64,000 nt of DNA, from positions 1-64,000 of the forward strand of contig NZ_CBCPHV010000002.1 in assembly GCF_965118635.1 (NCBI RefSeq). The letters run 5' to 3'. Both the position numbers and the translations under genes were made by a program. Positions 25,057-34,833 of the stretch are shown here, one piece after another (the first letter of the stretch is position 1; the number at the start of each line of letters is the position of its first letter). Source of the stretch: Empedobacter brevis_A. GTDB lineage: Bacteria; Bacteroidota; Bacteroidia; Flavobacteriales; Weeksellaceae. The notes beneath the pieces are model-generated. The model worked only from the letters and a program-made list of their open reading frames with translations. It did not search any database and was not told the origin of the DNA.

Positions 25057-25102
25057 AATTATGAAAATTCGTTTACATTTACCAAATATTTTTTTAGAAA
25101 TT

Positions 25103-26590
25103 ATGCAAGAAGAATATATTAAATTAATTTTCGGGTTAAAATTAAAGCAGGTTAGAAGTTCTAAAGACTTGTCATTGTTTAAGTTATCTAAGTTAACTGG
25201 GCTTTCTAAATCTTACTTGAATGAAATAGAAAAAGGTAAAAAATATCCGAAAACTGATAAGATAGTTGCACTTGCTGAAGCATTAGAAGTTCCTTATGAT
25301 GAATTAGTTTCGTTGAAATTAGATAAAAATTTGGCGCCTGTTGCTGAGATTTTACAATCTAATTTATTACAAGAAATTCCTTTGGAATTGTTCGGAATTG
25401 AAGAAAGAGATTTAATTGAAATTATTTCGAATGCGCCGATGAAAGTAAATGCTTTTATCTCTACTTTGATTGAAATTGGGAATAATTATAATCTAACTCG
25501 CGAGAGTTTTTATTTGGCTTCATTGCGTTCTTTTCAGGAAGCGAACGATAATTATTTTCCTGAAATAGAATCTTCTGCAAAGAACTTTCTAAAAGAATAT
25601 TTAGTTGATTCTGATGATTTTGTTTCGAATGAAGCAATGGAAGAAATCTTAAAAGAAGAATACAATTACTCAATTATTTATGAAGATTTCAGTAATCTAG
25701 GAGCAAAGGATTTGGCTAAGTTGCGTTCGATTTATATCAAAGAAAAAAATCTTTTGTATATTAATTCAATCTCGGATAATGATCAAAAACGATTTATTTT
25801 AGCGAAAGAATTAGGTTATAATTATCTTGATTTGAAGGAGCGTTTGTTCACTTTTTCGTGGGCAAGTTTTGATAATTTTGATCAATTGTTGAATAATTTT
25901 TATGCTTCTTATTTTGCAGGAGCATTGTTGTTGCCAGAGGAAAAGTTGTTAAAGGATATGCAGGATTTATTTGCTGTTGAGAAACATGATTTGTCTAAAT
26001 TTCAAGAAATTTTCGGAAAATATACCGAATCCCCTGAAACAGTTTATCAACGAATGACGAATTTGTTGCCGAAGCATTTTAATATTCGAGATTTGTTTTT
26101 CTTACGTTTATCATCAAAATTTGGTTCAAATTCTTATAAATTAACCAAAGAATTGCATCTTAATCAGCAACAATCGCCGCAAGCAAATGAAACGGACGAG
26201 CATTATTGTCGTCGTTGGGTTTCATTGAATGTCTTGAAAGAACTGGAACAAGATGAGAATAATCGTCATGAAATATCAGCTCAGATTTCGTTTTATCCGT
26301 TCAATAATAATCAAAAATATTATGTGATTTCTTCTGCAACGAAAGATCCATTTAATCCAAATTATTTGCGAAGTGTAACGATAGGCGTTTTGTATAAATC
26401 GGCTCAGCGCAAAGTGAAATTTATGAATGATCCGTCGATTCCTGTAAAAGAAGTTGCTGTAACTTGTGAAAATTGTGGAATGAAAGATTGTGAAGAGCGT
26501 GTTGCAAAACCTATTCGTTTTGATAAAGCAATTCGAAATAAGCGACTAAATGTTACGATAAATGATTTTATAAAGGAGCAAAGTAAATAA
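25103..26590 (+). CDS. XRE-type regulator with IrrE-like/DUF2083 domains (RamB/ScfR-like)
   Basis: About 495 residues. An N-terminal XRE helix-turn-helix (residues 10-65, LSKLTGLSKSYLNEIEKGKK) precedes a long region with an IrrE-like segment. The metalloprotease HExxH is degraded to AKELGYN (residues 234-240), so it is a sensor rather than a protease. A C-terminal DUF2083 domain includes the CENCGMKDC cysteine cluster. RamB-type proteins control glyoxylate and propionate genes in actinobacteria by binding acyl-CoA-related signals. Divergence from aceBA with a palindrome between them supports that role. ATG 25061 would add 14 residues but overlaps the putative promoter, so 25103 is preferred. 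Confidence 0.86.
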   Translation: MQEEYIKLIFGLKLKQVRSSKDLSLFKLSKLTGLSKSYLNEIEKGKKYPKTDKIVALAEALEVPYDELVSLKLDKNLAPVAEILQSNLLQEIPLELFGIEERDLIEIISNAPMKVNAFISTLIEIGNNYNLTRESFYLASLRSFQEANDNYFPEIESSAKNFLKEYLVDSDDFVSNEAMEEILKEEYNYSIIYEDFSNLGAKDLAKLRSIYIKEKNLLYINSISDNDQKRFILAKELGYNYLDLKERLFTFSWASFDNFDQLLNNFYASYFAGALLLPEEKLLKDMQDLFAVEKHDLSKFQEIFGKYTESPETVYQRMTNLLPKHFNIRDLFFLRLSSKFGSNSYKLTKELHLNQQQSPQANETDEHYCRRWVSLNVLKELEQDENNRHEISAQISFYPFNNNQKYYVISSATKDPFNPNYLRSVTIGVLYKSAQRKVKFMNDPSIPVKEVAVTCENCGMKDCEERVAKPIRFDKAIRNKRLNVTINDFIKEQSK

Positions 26591-26602
26591 TAGTTTAAAT
26601 CA

Positions 26603-26635
26603 AAAAAAAAGGAACTTCAAAAAAGTTCCTTTTTC
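26603..26635. terminator. Terminator between the glyoxylate regulator and uup
   Basis: AAAAAGGAACTT pairs with AAGTTCCTTTTT around a short A loop, with A and T tracts on both sides. It serves the two convergent genes. Confidence 0.9.
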
Positions 26636-26642
26636 TATATTT

Positions 26643-28532
26643 TTATTCGCTTAATTCTAACCAACGAAATTCTTTTTCTTCTAATTCATCTACAATTTTT
26701 TGTAGTTCATCTCCAATTGTGGCTATTTTGTCATAACCTAGATTTGGATCAGAAAGTAAACTAGTTAATTCTTCTTTTTTAGCTTCAAGAATTGGCAAAG
26801 ATTTATTGATTTCTTCTAATTCTCGTTGCTCTTTAAAGGATAATTTTCTTGGTTTAGCTTCTTTTATTTTTTCTTTTGATTCTACTTTTTCTTGAATAGA
26901 AATTTCTTTTTCGGCTTTCTTTTCCTCAGATTCTGGTTTGTTTTTATTCTCGATATGATATTCCGTATAAGTTCCCATATAACGAGAAACTTTTCCTTCT
27001 CCTTCGAAAATCATTAATTCATCAACCACTTTATCCATAAAATAGCGGTCGTGCGAAACAACTAATAAACAACCTTGATAATCTTCTAAGAAGCTTTCTA
27101 GAACTGTTAAAGTAGGTAAATCTAAATCGTTTGTGGGCTCATCAAGAATCAAAAAGTTTGGATTTTTATATAAAATAGCCAACAATTGAAGACGTTTTTT
27201 CTCTCCACCACTCAATTTGGAAATATACGTATGTTGTTGTTCTGGCGTGAATAAAAACATTTCTAAAAATTGTTCTGCACGCATTTCTTTTCCACTTGCA
27301 AGCGGGAAAAAATCAGCAATATCTTTTACAAATTCTATTACGCGCTCATCTTCTTTAAAATCGATTCCGTCTTGTTTAAAATGTCCGATATTCAACGTTT
27401 CTCCACGTTCAATAATACCAGAATCGGCAGGTTCTATTCCTTCTAACATTTTCAAGAAAGTCGTTTTCCCAACACCATTTTTTCCAACTAAACCAATTTT
27501 TCCACCTCGTGCAAAAATATAAGAGAAATCATCTAATATTTTCTTTTGACCAAATGCTTTTGAAACATGTTCCATTTCGATGATTTTTTGACCCAAACGT
27601 GTCATGACCATCTCTAATTTTACTTGTTGGTCGATAATTTTATGTTTAGCAACTTTCTCTGTATCATAAAACGCATCGATACGAGATTTAGATTTTGTAG
27701 TACGCGCTTGTGGTTGACGGCGCATCCATTCAATTTCTTTACGGTAAAGATTTTTCGCTTTATCAATTGTCGCATTCTGATTTTCGATTCGCGAAGCTTT
27801 ATTGGTAATATAAGTTTCGTAATTTCCGGAATGTACATACAATGTTTTGTCCTCCATTTCGAGAATTTTGGTACAAATTGCATCTAGAAAATAACGATCG
27901 TGCGTAACTAAAATTAATGTTTTGTTTTCTTTGTTCAAGAAATATTCAAGCCATTCTACCATTTCAATATCCAAATGGTTGGTAGGCTCATCTAAAATTA
28001 AAAGAACATATCCAGTTTCGAAACTTAAATCAATTAAAAATTTCGCCAATGAAATACGTTTACGTTGACCACCAGAAAGTTTTCCAATTTTTTGATCCAA
28101 AAAATCAATCTTCAATTTCGATAAAATTTCTTTGATTGTTGGCTCTACTTTCCAAGCGTCTAAAAGATCCATTTTTCCCATCAAATCTATTAATTCTGGG
28201 TTTGTAGGATCACTTTCAATCATGTTTTCATATTGACGAACAATATCTAAAACTTCATTCGAATGATTGAAAATATATTCTTCACTTTTTAAATTTTCGT
28301 CAAAATCATCACTTTGGTCTAACATCAAAATTTTAACACCTTTATTTGGACGAACTTCTCCAGAATCGGCTGTTTCTAATCCGGCTAAAATTTTAAGTAA
28401 AGTAGATTTTCCACTTCCATTTTTTGCAACGAATGCAATTTGATCTCCTTCGTTTACATGAAAATTAACATCTTCAAATAATGTTCGGATTCCGTATGAT
28501 TTGGTTAGATTTTCAACTGTTAGAAAATTCAT
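26643..28532 (-). CDS. uup: ABC-F ATPase, Uup type
   Basis: A 629-residue soluble ATPase with two ABC domains and no membrane spans. Walker A sites are AKNGSGKST (residues 36-44, with alanine in place of the usual first glycine) and GKNGVGKTT. The signatures LSGGQRKR and LSGGEKKR and Walker B motifs ILDEPTN are both present. The linker carries the Uup-like WMRRQPQARTTKSKSR. The C-terminal 90 residues form the charged coiled coil that binds DNA or ribosomes in Uup. ABC-F proteins act on the ribosome. It lies 36 bases after the ABC-2 permease gene, so it could be read through, but it cannot be that permease's membrane-coupled ATPase by known family behaviour. Confidence 0.92.
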   Translation of the reverse strand: MNFLTVENLTKSYGIRTLFEDVNFHVNEGDQIAFVAKNGSGKSTLLKILAGLETADSGEVRPNKGVKILMLDQSDDFDENLKSEEYIFNHSNEVLDIVRQYENMIESDPTNPELIDLMGKMDLLDAWKVEPTIKEILSKLKIDFLDQKIGKLSGGQRKRISLAKFLIDLSFETGYVLLILDEPTNHLDIEMVEWLEYFLNKENKTLILVTHDRYFLDAICTKILEMEDKTLYVHSGNYETYITNKASRIENQNATIDKAKNLYRKEIEWMRRQPQARTTKSKSRIDAFYDTEKVAKHKIIDQQVKLEMVMTRLGQKIIEMEHVSKAFGQKKILDDFSYIFARGGKIGLVGKNGVGKTTFLKMLEGIEPADSGIIERGETLNIGHFKQDGIDFKEDERVIEFVKDIADFFPLASGKEMRAEQFLEMFLFTPEQQHTYISKLSGGEKKRLQLLAILYKNPNFLILDEPTNDLDLPTLTVLESFLEDYQGCLLVVSHDRYFMDKVVDELMIFEGEGKVSRYMGTYTEYHIENKNKPESEEKKAEKEISIQEKVESKEKIKEAKPRKLSFKEQRELEEINKSLPILEAKKEELTSLLSDPNLGYDKIATIGDELQKIVDELEEKEFRWLELSE

Positions 28533-28568
28533 GGTTTATTATCTGTATTTGTAAATTAAAAAAAGAAA

Positions 28569-29750
28569 CTAAATCTTTTCTGTATCGAGTTCTTTCATCG
28601 ATTGTTTAGCTTTTCTTATTTTAACGATTAGAATAGCCAAAGATAAGACAAAGCAAATACTTCCTATTACAATTAGATTATTTAAATAAGGTTGAATTAA
28701 TGCTGGATCGCCTTTTTCGATGAAAAGGATTCGAAATATTTTCAGATAATGTGTTAATGGAATACAATCGGCAATTCCTTGAATCCATTTTGGCATTTGA
28801 CTTAATGGCCATGTAAATCCACTTAAAATGAAACTTGGAGTTGCTACCACCATTAAAACTTCGGTTGCTTTTAGTTGGTTTGGAAGGAGAATGCTGACTA
28901 AAAATCCTAAAAAACAAACAGCTAATATAAATGCAAGGGATGAAGTGAAGAATGGCCAGAATTCTGTTTCTAATTTCATTTCATAAAACATTCCAAAACA
29001 ATAATATAATGCGTAAATAAATATAGACATAAATAAATAGGGGAATGTTTTGACGAATAGAATCGTAAATGGATTGGATGATTTTGAGATTAATTCATTA
29101 AATGTTTTATTTTCAAATTCTGATGCAAATGAAAGTGCTAAACCTAATAATAAAACTTGCTGAAAAACAGTTAACAAAACACCTGGAAGCATAAAGTATA
29201 AATAGTTTCCGCTCCTGATATTTTGTCGAATCATTGTAGATTTGAATGGTTCGTAACTTTGCGTGGCTACATATTCCGGAACGCCTTGTTTGCGCGCTGT
29301 CTCAATTGAAATTCCAGCTTTCATGGTTGTTAAAACAGTTGTAATTGCAATAGCGGCTGTATTGGATGTTAATGTATTTGAACCATTTACGAAATAAGCT
29401 ATTTCTGGGATTTTTCGCTGTAATAAATCAGCTTGGAAGTTCCGAGGGATAACAACGACAACTTCAGCTTCGATTTCTAAAGCTTTATTCTTCGAATTAA
29501 ATGTTGAAGGAAGAACTTCAGCTACTTTTACCGATTCGTTATCATTTAACATGTCAATGATTTTTTGACTTGTTGTTGTATGATCTTCGTCCACAACAAT
29601 AATTGGAATATTGGTTACATTTCCTTTTTTGTAGACATTTCCAATCAGAACACCATACATAATAGGTGCGCCCAAAAACAAAATTGGCAAAACAGGATTC
29701 TTGAAGAAAAGTTTGAATTCTCGTATGATTAAATGAAAAATAGTTTTCAT
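28569..29750 (-). CDS. ABC-2 type permease (YhhJ/YbhR-like)
   Basis: A 393-residue inner-membrane protein of the ABC2_membrane_3 type. It has an N-terminal span, a large periplasmic loop (about residues 45-175) and five to six C-terminal spans (LYFMLPGVLLTVFQQVLLLG onward, with LSGFTWPLSQMP near the end). It is third in the order TolC-like, HlyD-like, permease, separated from the HlyD gene by 6 bases. Homologous E. coli systems add an ATPase and often a second permease; neither is present here. The transported substance is unknown, perhaps a drug or lipid. Confidence 0.88.
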   Translation of the reverse strand: MKTIFHLIIREFKLFFKNPVLPILFLGAPIMYGVLIGNVYKKGNVTNIPIIVVDEDHTTTSQKIIDMLNDNESVKVAEVLPSTFNSKNKALEIEAEVVVVIPRNFQADLLQRKIPEIAYFVNGSNTLTSNTAAIAITTVLTTMKAGISIETARKQGVPEYVATQSYEPFKSTMIRQNIRSGNYLYFMLPGVLLTVFQQVLLLGLALSFASEFENKTFNELISKSSNPFTILFVKTFPYLFMSIFIYALYYCFGMFYEMKLETEFWPFFTSSLAFILAVCFLGFLVSILLPNQLKATEVLMVVATPSFILSGFTWPLSQMPKWIQGIADCIPLTHYLKIFRILFIEKGDPALIQPYLNNLIVIGSICFVLSLAILIVKIRKAKQSMKELDTEKI

Positions 29751-29756
29751 CAGAAT

Positions 29757-30749
29757 TTATTTAGCGTTAAGATCTAAAATTACATTTGCTTTTGTCAAGA
29801 GTTGAGCTGCTTGTTTATAATCAACAGGAACTACTTTTACTTCATATTGCGATTGTTGTTGATCGATATCAGGATAAGCTGTCGAGATATTTGCATACGA
29901 ATTAAGTACTTTTATCGAAACGATTCTACCTTTTAGAATCATGTTGTTTTTGTAAGGAACTTTTAAATTAACGACTTGATTTTTTTGCAATTGCCCAATT
30001 TTATTTTCTGGAATTGTAAATCTAAAAAATGTCGTTTCTTCCAAAATTCCATTTGCAATAGAATATCCAGCTAAAGCCAATTCTCCAACTTTTAGATTGA
30101 TTGTTTCTACTGTCATATCTTGTGGCGCCTTTACATATCTTTCAGCTTCTGCAACATCCACTTCTTGCAAAGCACCCAAAGCACGTTCTTTTTGTCCCAA
30201 AGCCATATGTTGTTGCTCGATTCTTGCACCATTTTCAGCATCGGCCAATTCTGCTTTTGCCGCTAAATATTGGTTTTTTGCACCTTGATATTTTGCGTAA
30301 ACTTCGTCGTAACTTTGTTGCGGAACAAGACTATCACGAAGCATATTTTTTAGACGATGATTCGATTTTTCAGCATAATCTAATTGTTCTTTCAAACCTG
30401 CAACTTTTGCACGCAATTGTTTCAATTGATTGTCTGTTGCACCTTTTTTTGCCATTTCATATTGCGCTTCGGCAGAATTTACAGCACCTTCGGCTTGACT
30501 TTTCTTTGCATCAACTTCTGGTAATTGCAATACGAAAAGCGTTTGACCTTTTTCTACTTTATCACCTTCATGAACTAATATTTGATCAATTTTTCCTGGA
30601 ATTTTTGATACAACGCTGATTTGATCGCGCTCAATTTTACCTTGAAAAATAGTTTGTTCTTCTTTTTTATTTTCTTTGTCAGATGATTTACAATTTGTAA
30701 AAAGAAGTAATCCGCTTAAAGCAAAAATATATGATAGTGTATTTTTCAT
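29757..30749 (-). CDS. HlyD/membrane-fusion protein, lipoprotein form
   Basis: About 330 residues. The signal peptide ends in a lipobox (LLLFTNC, C20), so it is a periplasmic lipoprotein. A biotinyl-lipoyl domain (GKIDQILVHEGDKVEKGQTL) is followed by a long coiled-coil hairpin of about 120 residues and the second half of the lipoyl and beta-barrel domains (VETINLKVGELALAGYSI). It would link the inner-membrane permease with the TolC-like channel. An upstream ATG at 30803 would overlap the TolC gene by 50 bases, so ATG 30749, 4 bases after that gene, is chosen. Confidence 0.9.
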   Translation of the reverse strand: MKNTLSYIFALSGLLLFTNCKSSDKENKKEEQTIFQGKIERDQISVVSKIPGKIDQILVHEGDKVEKGQTLFVLQLPEVDAKKSQAEGAVNSAEAQYEMAKKGATDNQLKQLRAKVAGLKEQLDYAEKSNHRLKNMLRDSLVPQQSYDEVYAKYQGAKNQYLAAKAELADAENGARIEQQHMALGQKERALGALQEVDVAEAERYVKAPQDMTVETINLKVGELALAGYSIANGILEETTFFRFTIPENKIGQLQKNQVVNLKVPYKNNMILKGRIVSIKVLNSYANISTAYPDIDQQQSQYEVKVVPVDYKQAAQLLTKANVILDLNAK

Positions 30750-30753
30750 GTTT

Positions 30754-32136
30754 TTAATTTGATAATTGATTAAATAATTCTCCAGAAGTTTGAAGTAATT
30801 CATACGTTTTAGAACGTTGATCTAAGATTTGAGCATAATAACCTAAGTTAGCTTTGTAATATTCATTTTCGGCTGCTAAACGTTCGGTAACATCTATCAA
30901 TCCTTCTTGAAATTGTCTTGAAGCTATTTCTAAATTATTTGTTGCAATGGTATTTTGTTGATCATTTACTTTCAATTTTTCAGAAGAAGTTTCGTAATCA
31001 ATTTTGTTTTTGCTTAATAATAAATTCAGCTTTTCTTCCGAATCTTTCAACTTATTTTCATTTATTAAAATATCAGTTTTTGCTTGGGCTAATTTATTTT
31101 TGTGTTGTCCGCCATCTAACAATTCCCATTTTGCTCCAATTCCGATTAAAATATTAGGAAACATCGTAAATTGATTCAGTTTCAAGTTAACATCTCCCAA
31201 AATATCAGAATCTTTCAACTTGAAACGGCTTCCGAAAATCGATGTATAATTGGTATTTGCAAATGCAAAAACTTGTGGCAAATGTGAACCTTTTTCTTTT
31301 TGGTATAAAAATTCATAAGCTTTTACAGAATGTTCAAGAGCTTTCAATTCTTTTTTATTTTCTAATGTATAAGTTGCCGAAAGAATGTCGATAGGAATAA
31401 GTTCGTATTGTATTTGTTGAAGATCTTGCTCAGACATATGTGTCAAAGTTTCTAATTTCTTGTACAATAATTTTCTATTTCCATTTAGTTCTACTTGTCT
31501 CGCGTCTAATTCTAGCATTGCTAATTTTATTTTCTCGCGATCGTACGGAATTGCTAAACCATTCTGAATTGCTTTTTGAACTTTTAGATGTTCTTTATCT
31601 AATCGTTTTGAAGAATTAGAAATCAATTCTTCTACCTTAACCAATAACATCAATTGATCATAGGTTTGTAAAATATCTTTTGTAATTGTTTCTTTTTCGG
31701 CTTCTTTCAAATAATTTAATGCGGTGCTTTTTTCTTGAATTGCATTCAGCGCATTTGGGATTTGTAAGCCAGAAAATATAATTTGAGTAGCATTTACACC
31801 AACTGTAAATAATCCTGCTGAGGTATTAAATTTTTGATTTCCAGAAAATAATTCTGTGGATAATATATCGATTGATTTGGTTGGAATATCGATAAGTCCA
31901 TTCGAATTTAAATAAGTTCCTGCAGCTATTGCAGATAAATTTGGTTGACGTTTACCTTTTACTTCGTCATATTGATAGTTATTTTTTTCAACTTCTAACT
32001 GTTTGTTTAATAAATCATAACTCGATTGAATTGCTTTTTCAATAGGTAGCTTAAGTTGTGGGTCAATGATTTGTTGTCCAAAACTCGAGAATGAAAAGAG
32101 CAAAGAGGCAAAAGAAAAATAATGTATAGTTCGCAT
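30754..32136 (-). CDS. TolC family outer-membrane efflux protein
   Basis: A 460-residue outer-membrane channel with a signal peptide (MRTIHYFSFASLLFSFSSFG, then QQ). Two internally similar helical halves contain the strands that insert in the membrane. The N-terminal GKRQPNLSAIAAGTY and C-terminal ASRQFQEGLIDVTERLAAEN segments are typical. It is first in the three-gene efflux operon (TolC-like, HlyD-like, permease). Confidence 0.9.
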   Translation of the reverse strand: MRTIHYFSFASLLFSFSSFGQQIIDPQLKLPIEKAIQSSYDLLNKQLEVEKNNYQYDEVKGKRQPNLSAIAAGTYLNSNGLIDIPTKSIDILSTELFSGNQKFNTSAGLFTVGVNATQIIFSGLQIPNALNAIQEKSTALNYLKEAEKETITKDILQTYDQLMLLVKVEELISNSSKRLDKEHLKVQKAIQNGLAIPYDREKIKLAMLELDARQVELNGNRKLLYKKLETLTHMSEQDLQQIQYELIPIDILSATYTLENKKELKALEHSVKAYEFLYQKEKGSHLPQVFAFANTNYTSIFGSRFKLKDSDILGDVNLKLNQFTMFPNILIGIGAKWELLDGGQHKNKLAQAKTDILINENKLKDSEEKLNLLLSKNKIDYETSSEKLKVNDQQNTIATNNLEIASRQFQEGLIDVTERLAAENEYYKANLGYYAQILDQRSKTYELLQTSGELFNQLSN

Positions 32137-32204
32137 TATTGTATTTTAGGATAAATTTAACAAAAAATATACCATGAATAAGATGTTTGCATTAGAAAGT
32201 GATT

Positions 32205-32243
32205 AAAAAATAAAAAATCCTGAAACTTTTTATAGAATCAGGA
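32205..32243 (-). terminator. Terminator after the 224-residue lipoprotein gene
   Basis: On the minus strand TCCTGA and TCAGGA pair around an AT-rich loop, followed by TTTTTTA. It lies about 45 bases past the stop at 32286 and insulates the efflux operon. Confidence 0.7.
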
Positions 32244-32285
32244 CTTCCAAAAATTGCCAATAAGATGGCGCATAGTTCAATGTAT

Positions 32286-32960
32286 TTAATATTTTTTATC
32301 AATAATTTCTAATGTTTGATTCAAAGATTCTTTCATCATTTCTTCTAAATAAGCCGTTGTGCTTTTATTGATTGTTTCGTCTATATATTTTGTACCACCA
32401 ATTGTTTCGCTGTATTTTAAAACCTTATTTTTAAGATCTAAAATATTGATGTACACATATGTTTTCGCAATATATTTCTGTTTGTTAGAAGGATCATAAT
32501 CAAAACCAGGTTTTACGTTAATCAAAATTAAATCATCTTGATTAATGGATTTCTTTAAATCATTAAAATTAACTTGATTGATATTTTCTTGTGTAATTAA
32601 TTCATTTGGAATTAATTTTTTATCATATTTATCAATCATTTGATAAGTGTATTTGTTATCCTTCAAAATTTCAACAGATTTATCTCGAATAGTTTTTACA
32701 ATATCAAATTTAGAATTTAATTGTTTCAGTTGATCTTCAATTGGTTTTGAACTAATATTTTGATCTAGATTTTGTGAATTATGATCGAAAAATCCAATAG
32801 AATCTATGTTAAGCAAAACTCCAACTGTGTTAACAGGAACGTCTAATGCGCTTTCGTAATTTTCTGTATTAAGCCCTAATTCTTTTGGAGCTTCTTTTTT
32901 TTGAGAGCAAGATTGTGTTAAAAAAAATGCACTAACTATAAAATAAACCAATTTTTTCAT
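32286..32960 (-). CDS. Hypothetical lipoprotein
   Basis: A 224-residue protein I do not recognise. The start MKKLVYFIVSAFFLTQSC is a lipoprotein signal with cysteine at residue 18. A mid-region LILINVKPGFDYDPS and the following KTYVYINILDLKNKVL suggest a beta-sheet domain that might be related to periplasmic sugar- or penicillin-binding accessory proteins, but this is only a shape impression. It lies 61 bases downstream of the ABC exporter gene and could be its operon member. Confidence 0.72.
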   Translation of the reverse strand: MKKLVYFIVSAFFLTQSCSQKKEAPKELGLNTENYESALDVPVNTVGVLLNIDSIGFFDHNSQNLDQNISSKPIEDQLKQLNSKFDIVKTIRDKSVEILKDNKYTYQMIDKYDKKLIPNELITQENINQVNFNDLKKSINQDDLILINVKPGFDYDPSNKQKYIAKTYVYINILDLKNKVLKYSETIGGTKYIDETINKSTTAYLEEMMKESLNQTLEIIDKKY

Positions 32961-33021
32961 ACGCTACCTATTTATCTGTTTAAAGGTAATGATTTATAAT
33001 GTTTTAAAATAGAAAATTTCA

Positions 33022-34821
33022 CTAAAAGTTTTCTTCTTCGTCATCGTCAAATGTTTTGGCAATTTTTTCGATATTTAAGCTTTTTGCCATTGCATCGAAA
33101 ATCTCTTTGTATGTGCCATTCATTTTATATACATCCTCGTGAACACCATGTTCAACAACTTCCCCTTGCTTCATGACATAAGTAAAATCGGCATCAATAA
33201 TTTGTGAAATGCTATGCGAAATTATAATAACTGTTCGGTTCTTTTTTATCGCATCTAAACTATTTTTGATTTGCTCAGTTGCAATTGCATCTAAACTTGC
33301 TGTAGGCTCATCTAAGAAAATGATCGGAGGATTTTTAAGGAACATTCGAGCGATAGCTATACGTTGTTGTTGTCCTCCAGATAGCAATAAAGCTTTGGAT
33401 TGATAACCTTCTGGCAAATCCATAATTTGTTCATGAATATATGCACCTCTTGCAGCTTCTTCTATTTCTTCGAAAGTTGCATTCACATTTCCGTAACGAA
33501 TGTTTTCTTCAATTGTTCCATTAAAAATGTGATTTTTTTGTAAAACTAAACCAATATTTTCGCGTAGAAATTGTGTGTCATATTCTTCTAAATCAATTCC
33601 ATCAAGTAAGATTTTTCCAGAATCTGGTTGATAAAATTTATCCAATAAATTTATCACAGTACTTTTTCCCGCACCCGATAAGCCAACCAAAGCAGTAATT
33701 TTATTTGGTTGAATTGTCATGTTAATATTTTTCAAGGCTTTGTAACCATTTGGATAAGAGAAATCTACATTTTTGATTTCGAATTTACCTTTTAAATGTG
33801 TTGGAATATAACTTCCTGAAGATTCTTTTTCGTCGTCAGCTTTCAGAATTCCAAAGAAACTTTCTGAATAAATCATCGCATCATTCATTTCATCATAAAT
33901 ACGATGCAATTGTCGAATAGGGGCTGAAACATTGTTGAACAACAGAATATGAAACATAATTGCTCCAATTGTCATTTGTCCATCCAAAACCAAATAAGCA
34001 GTTAGAATAATGATAATAACCACACCAAATTGCTCAATAAAAGATTTTAAACCATCAAAAAAGAAACTCGTTTTACGTGTTTGCATTTGATTATTAGTCA
34101 ATTCTTTTTGCAAATCAAGTTGTTTTTTACCTTCGATATCTTCTCTGTTAAATGATTTAATAACGGTGATAGAATCGATAATACTTATTATTCCTTGTGA
34201 TTTTTGTTCACGATATCCTCGAAGGTTTCTTCGCCAACCACTTAGTTTTTTCGCTTGTTGTTGTGTAATTATGAAATAAATTGGAATGATACAAAGACCA
34301 ACCAATCCAACATAAAAATTAGCATTAAACATTAAGATCAAGGCAACTATGGAGTTTGCAAAAAGAGGTAAAATATCAATAAAAAAGTTTTGTACTAAAC
34401 GTGTTAAACTTTCTATTCCTCTATCAATACGTGTTTGAAGTTTACCTGCTTGATTATCTTGATTCGTGTAAAACGCCATTCTGTACGTTAAAATCTTTTC
34501 GATAATTGCTTGTGCTAAATCTTGAGAAACTAAAATTCGAAGTTTTTGTCCATAGTATTTTTGTCCAAATGTGATAAAGGCATTCAAGATTTCTTTTGTC
34601 ATCAAAACAATTGTAATGAATGAAATGATTTTTAGACCATCTTTCAATCCTTTTCCAGCTTCAACTAATCCATTTATAGAATCGACAGTATATTGTAAAA
34701 TAAGCGCATTTACCTGCGAAGTAAAAGATCCAACTAAGGTTAAAAGCAAAGTTGCTATAACCAAAGAACGATATGGTTTTACGAATGGACTTAAATTTTT
34801 AAAAAGTTGAATAATTGTCAT
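33022..34821 (-). CDS. ABC transporter, fused permease and ATPase (MsbA/MDR type)
   Basis: A 599-residue half-transporter. Six membrane spans occupy residues about 15-310, followed by an ATPase domain with Walker A GLSGAGKST, signature LSGGQQQRIAIARM, Walker B IIFLDEPTASLD and the H-loop histidine in IIISHSISQI. It works as a homodimer, exporting lipids or drugs. It starts 12 bases after the FUSC gene, so both are one transcript. The charged tail FDDDEEENF is short. Confidence 0.93.
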   Translation of the reverse strand: MTIIQLFKNLSPFVKPYRSLVIATLLLTLVGSFTSQVNALILQYTVDSINGLVEAGKGLKDGLKIISFITIVLMTKEILNAFITFGQKYYGQKLRILVSQDLAQAIIEKILTYRMAFYTNQDNQAGKLQTRIDRGIESLTRLVQNFFIDILPLFANSIVALILMFNANFYVGLVGLCIIPIYFIITQQQAKKLSGWRRNLRGYREQKSQGIISIIDSITVIKSFNREDIEGKKQLDLQKELTNNQMQTRKTSFFFDGLKSFIEQFGVVIIIILTAYLVLDGQMTIGAIMFHILLFNNVSAPIRQLHRIYDEMNDAMIYSESFFGILKADDEKESSGSYIPTHLKGKFEIKNVDFSYPNGYKALKNINMTIQPNKITALVGLSGAGKSTVINLLDKFYQPDSGKILLDGIDLEEYDTQFLRENIGLVLQKNHIFNGTIEENIRYGNVNATFEEIEEAARGAYIHEQIMDLPEGYQSKALLLSGGQQQRIAIARMFLKNPPIIFLDEPTASLDAIATEQIKNSLDAIKKNRTVIIISHSISQIIDADFTYVMKQGEVVEHGVHEDVYKMNGTYKEIFDAMAKSLNIEKIAKTFDDDEEENF

Positions 34822-34833
34822 TTAGTTACTCTT

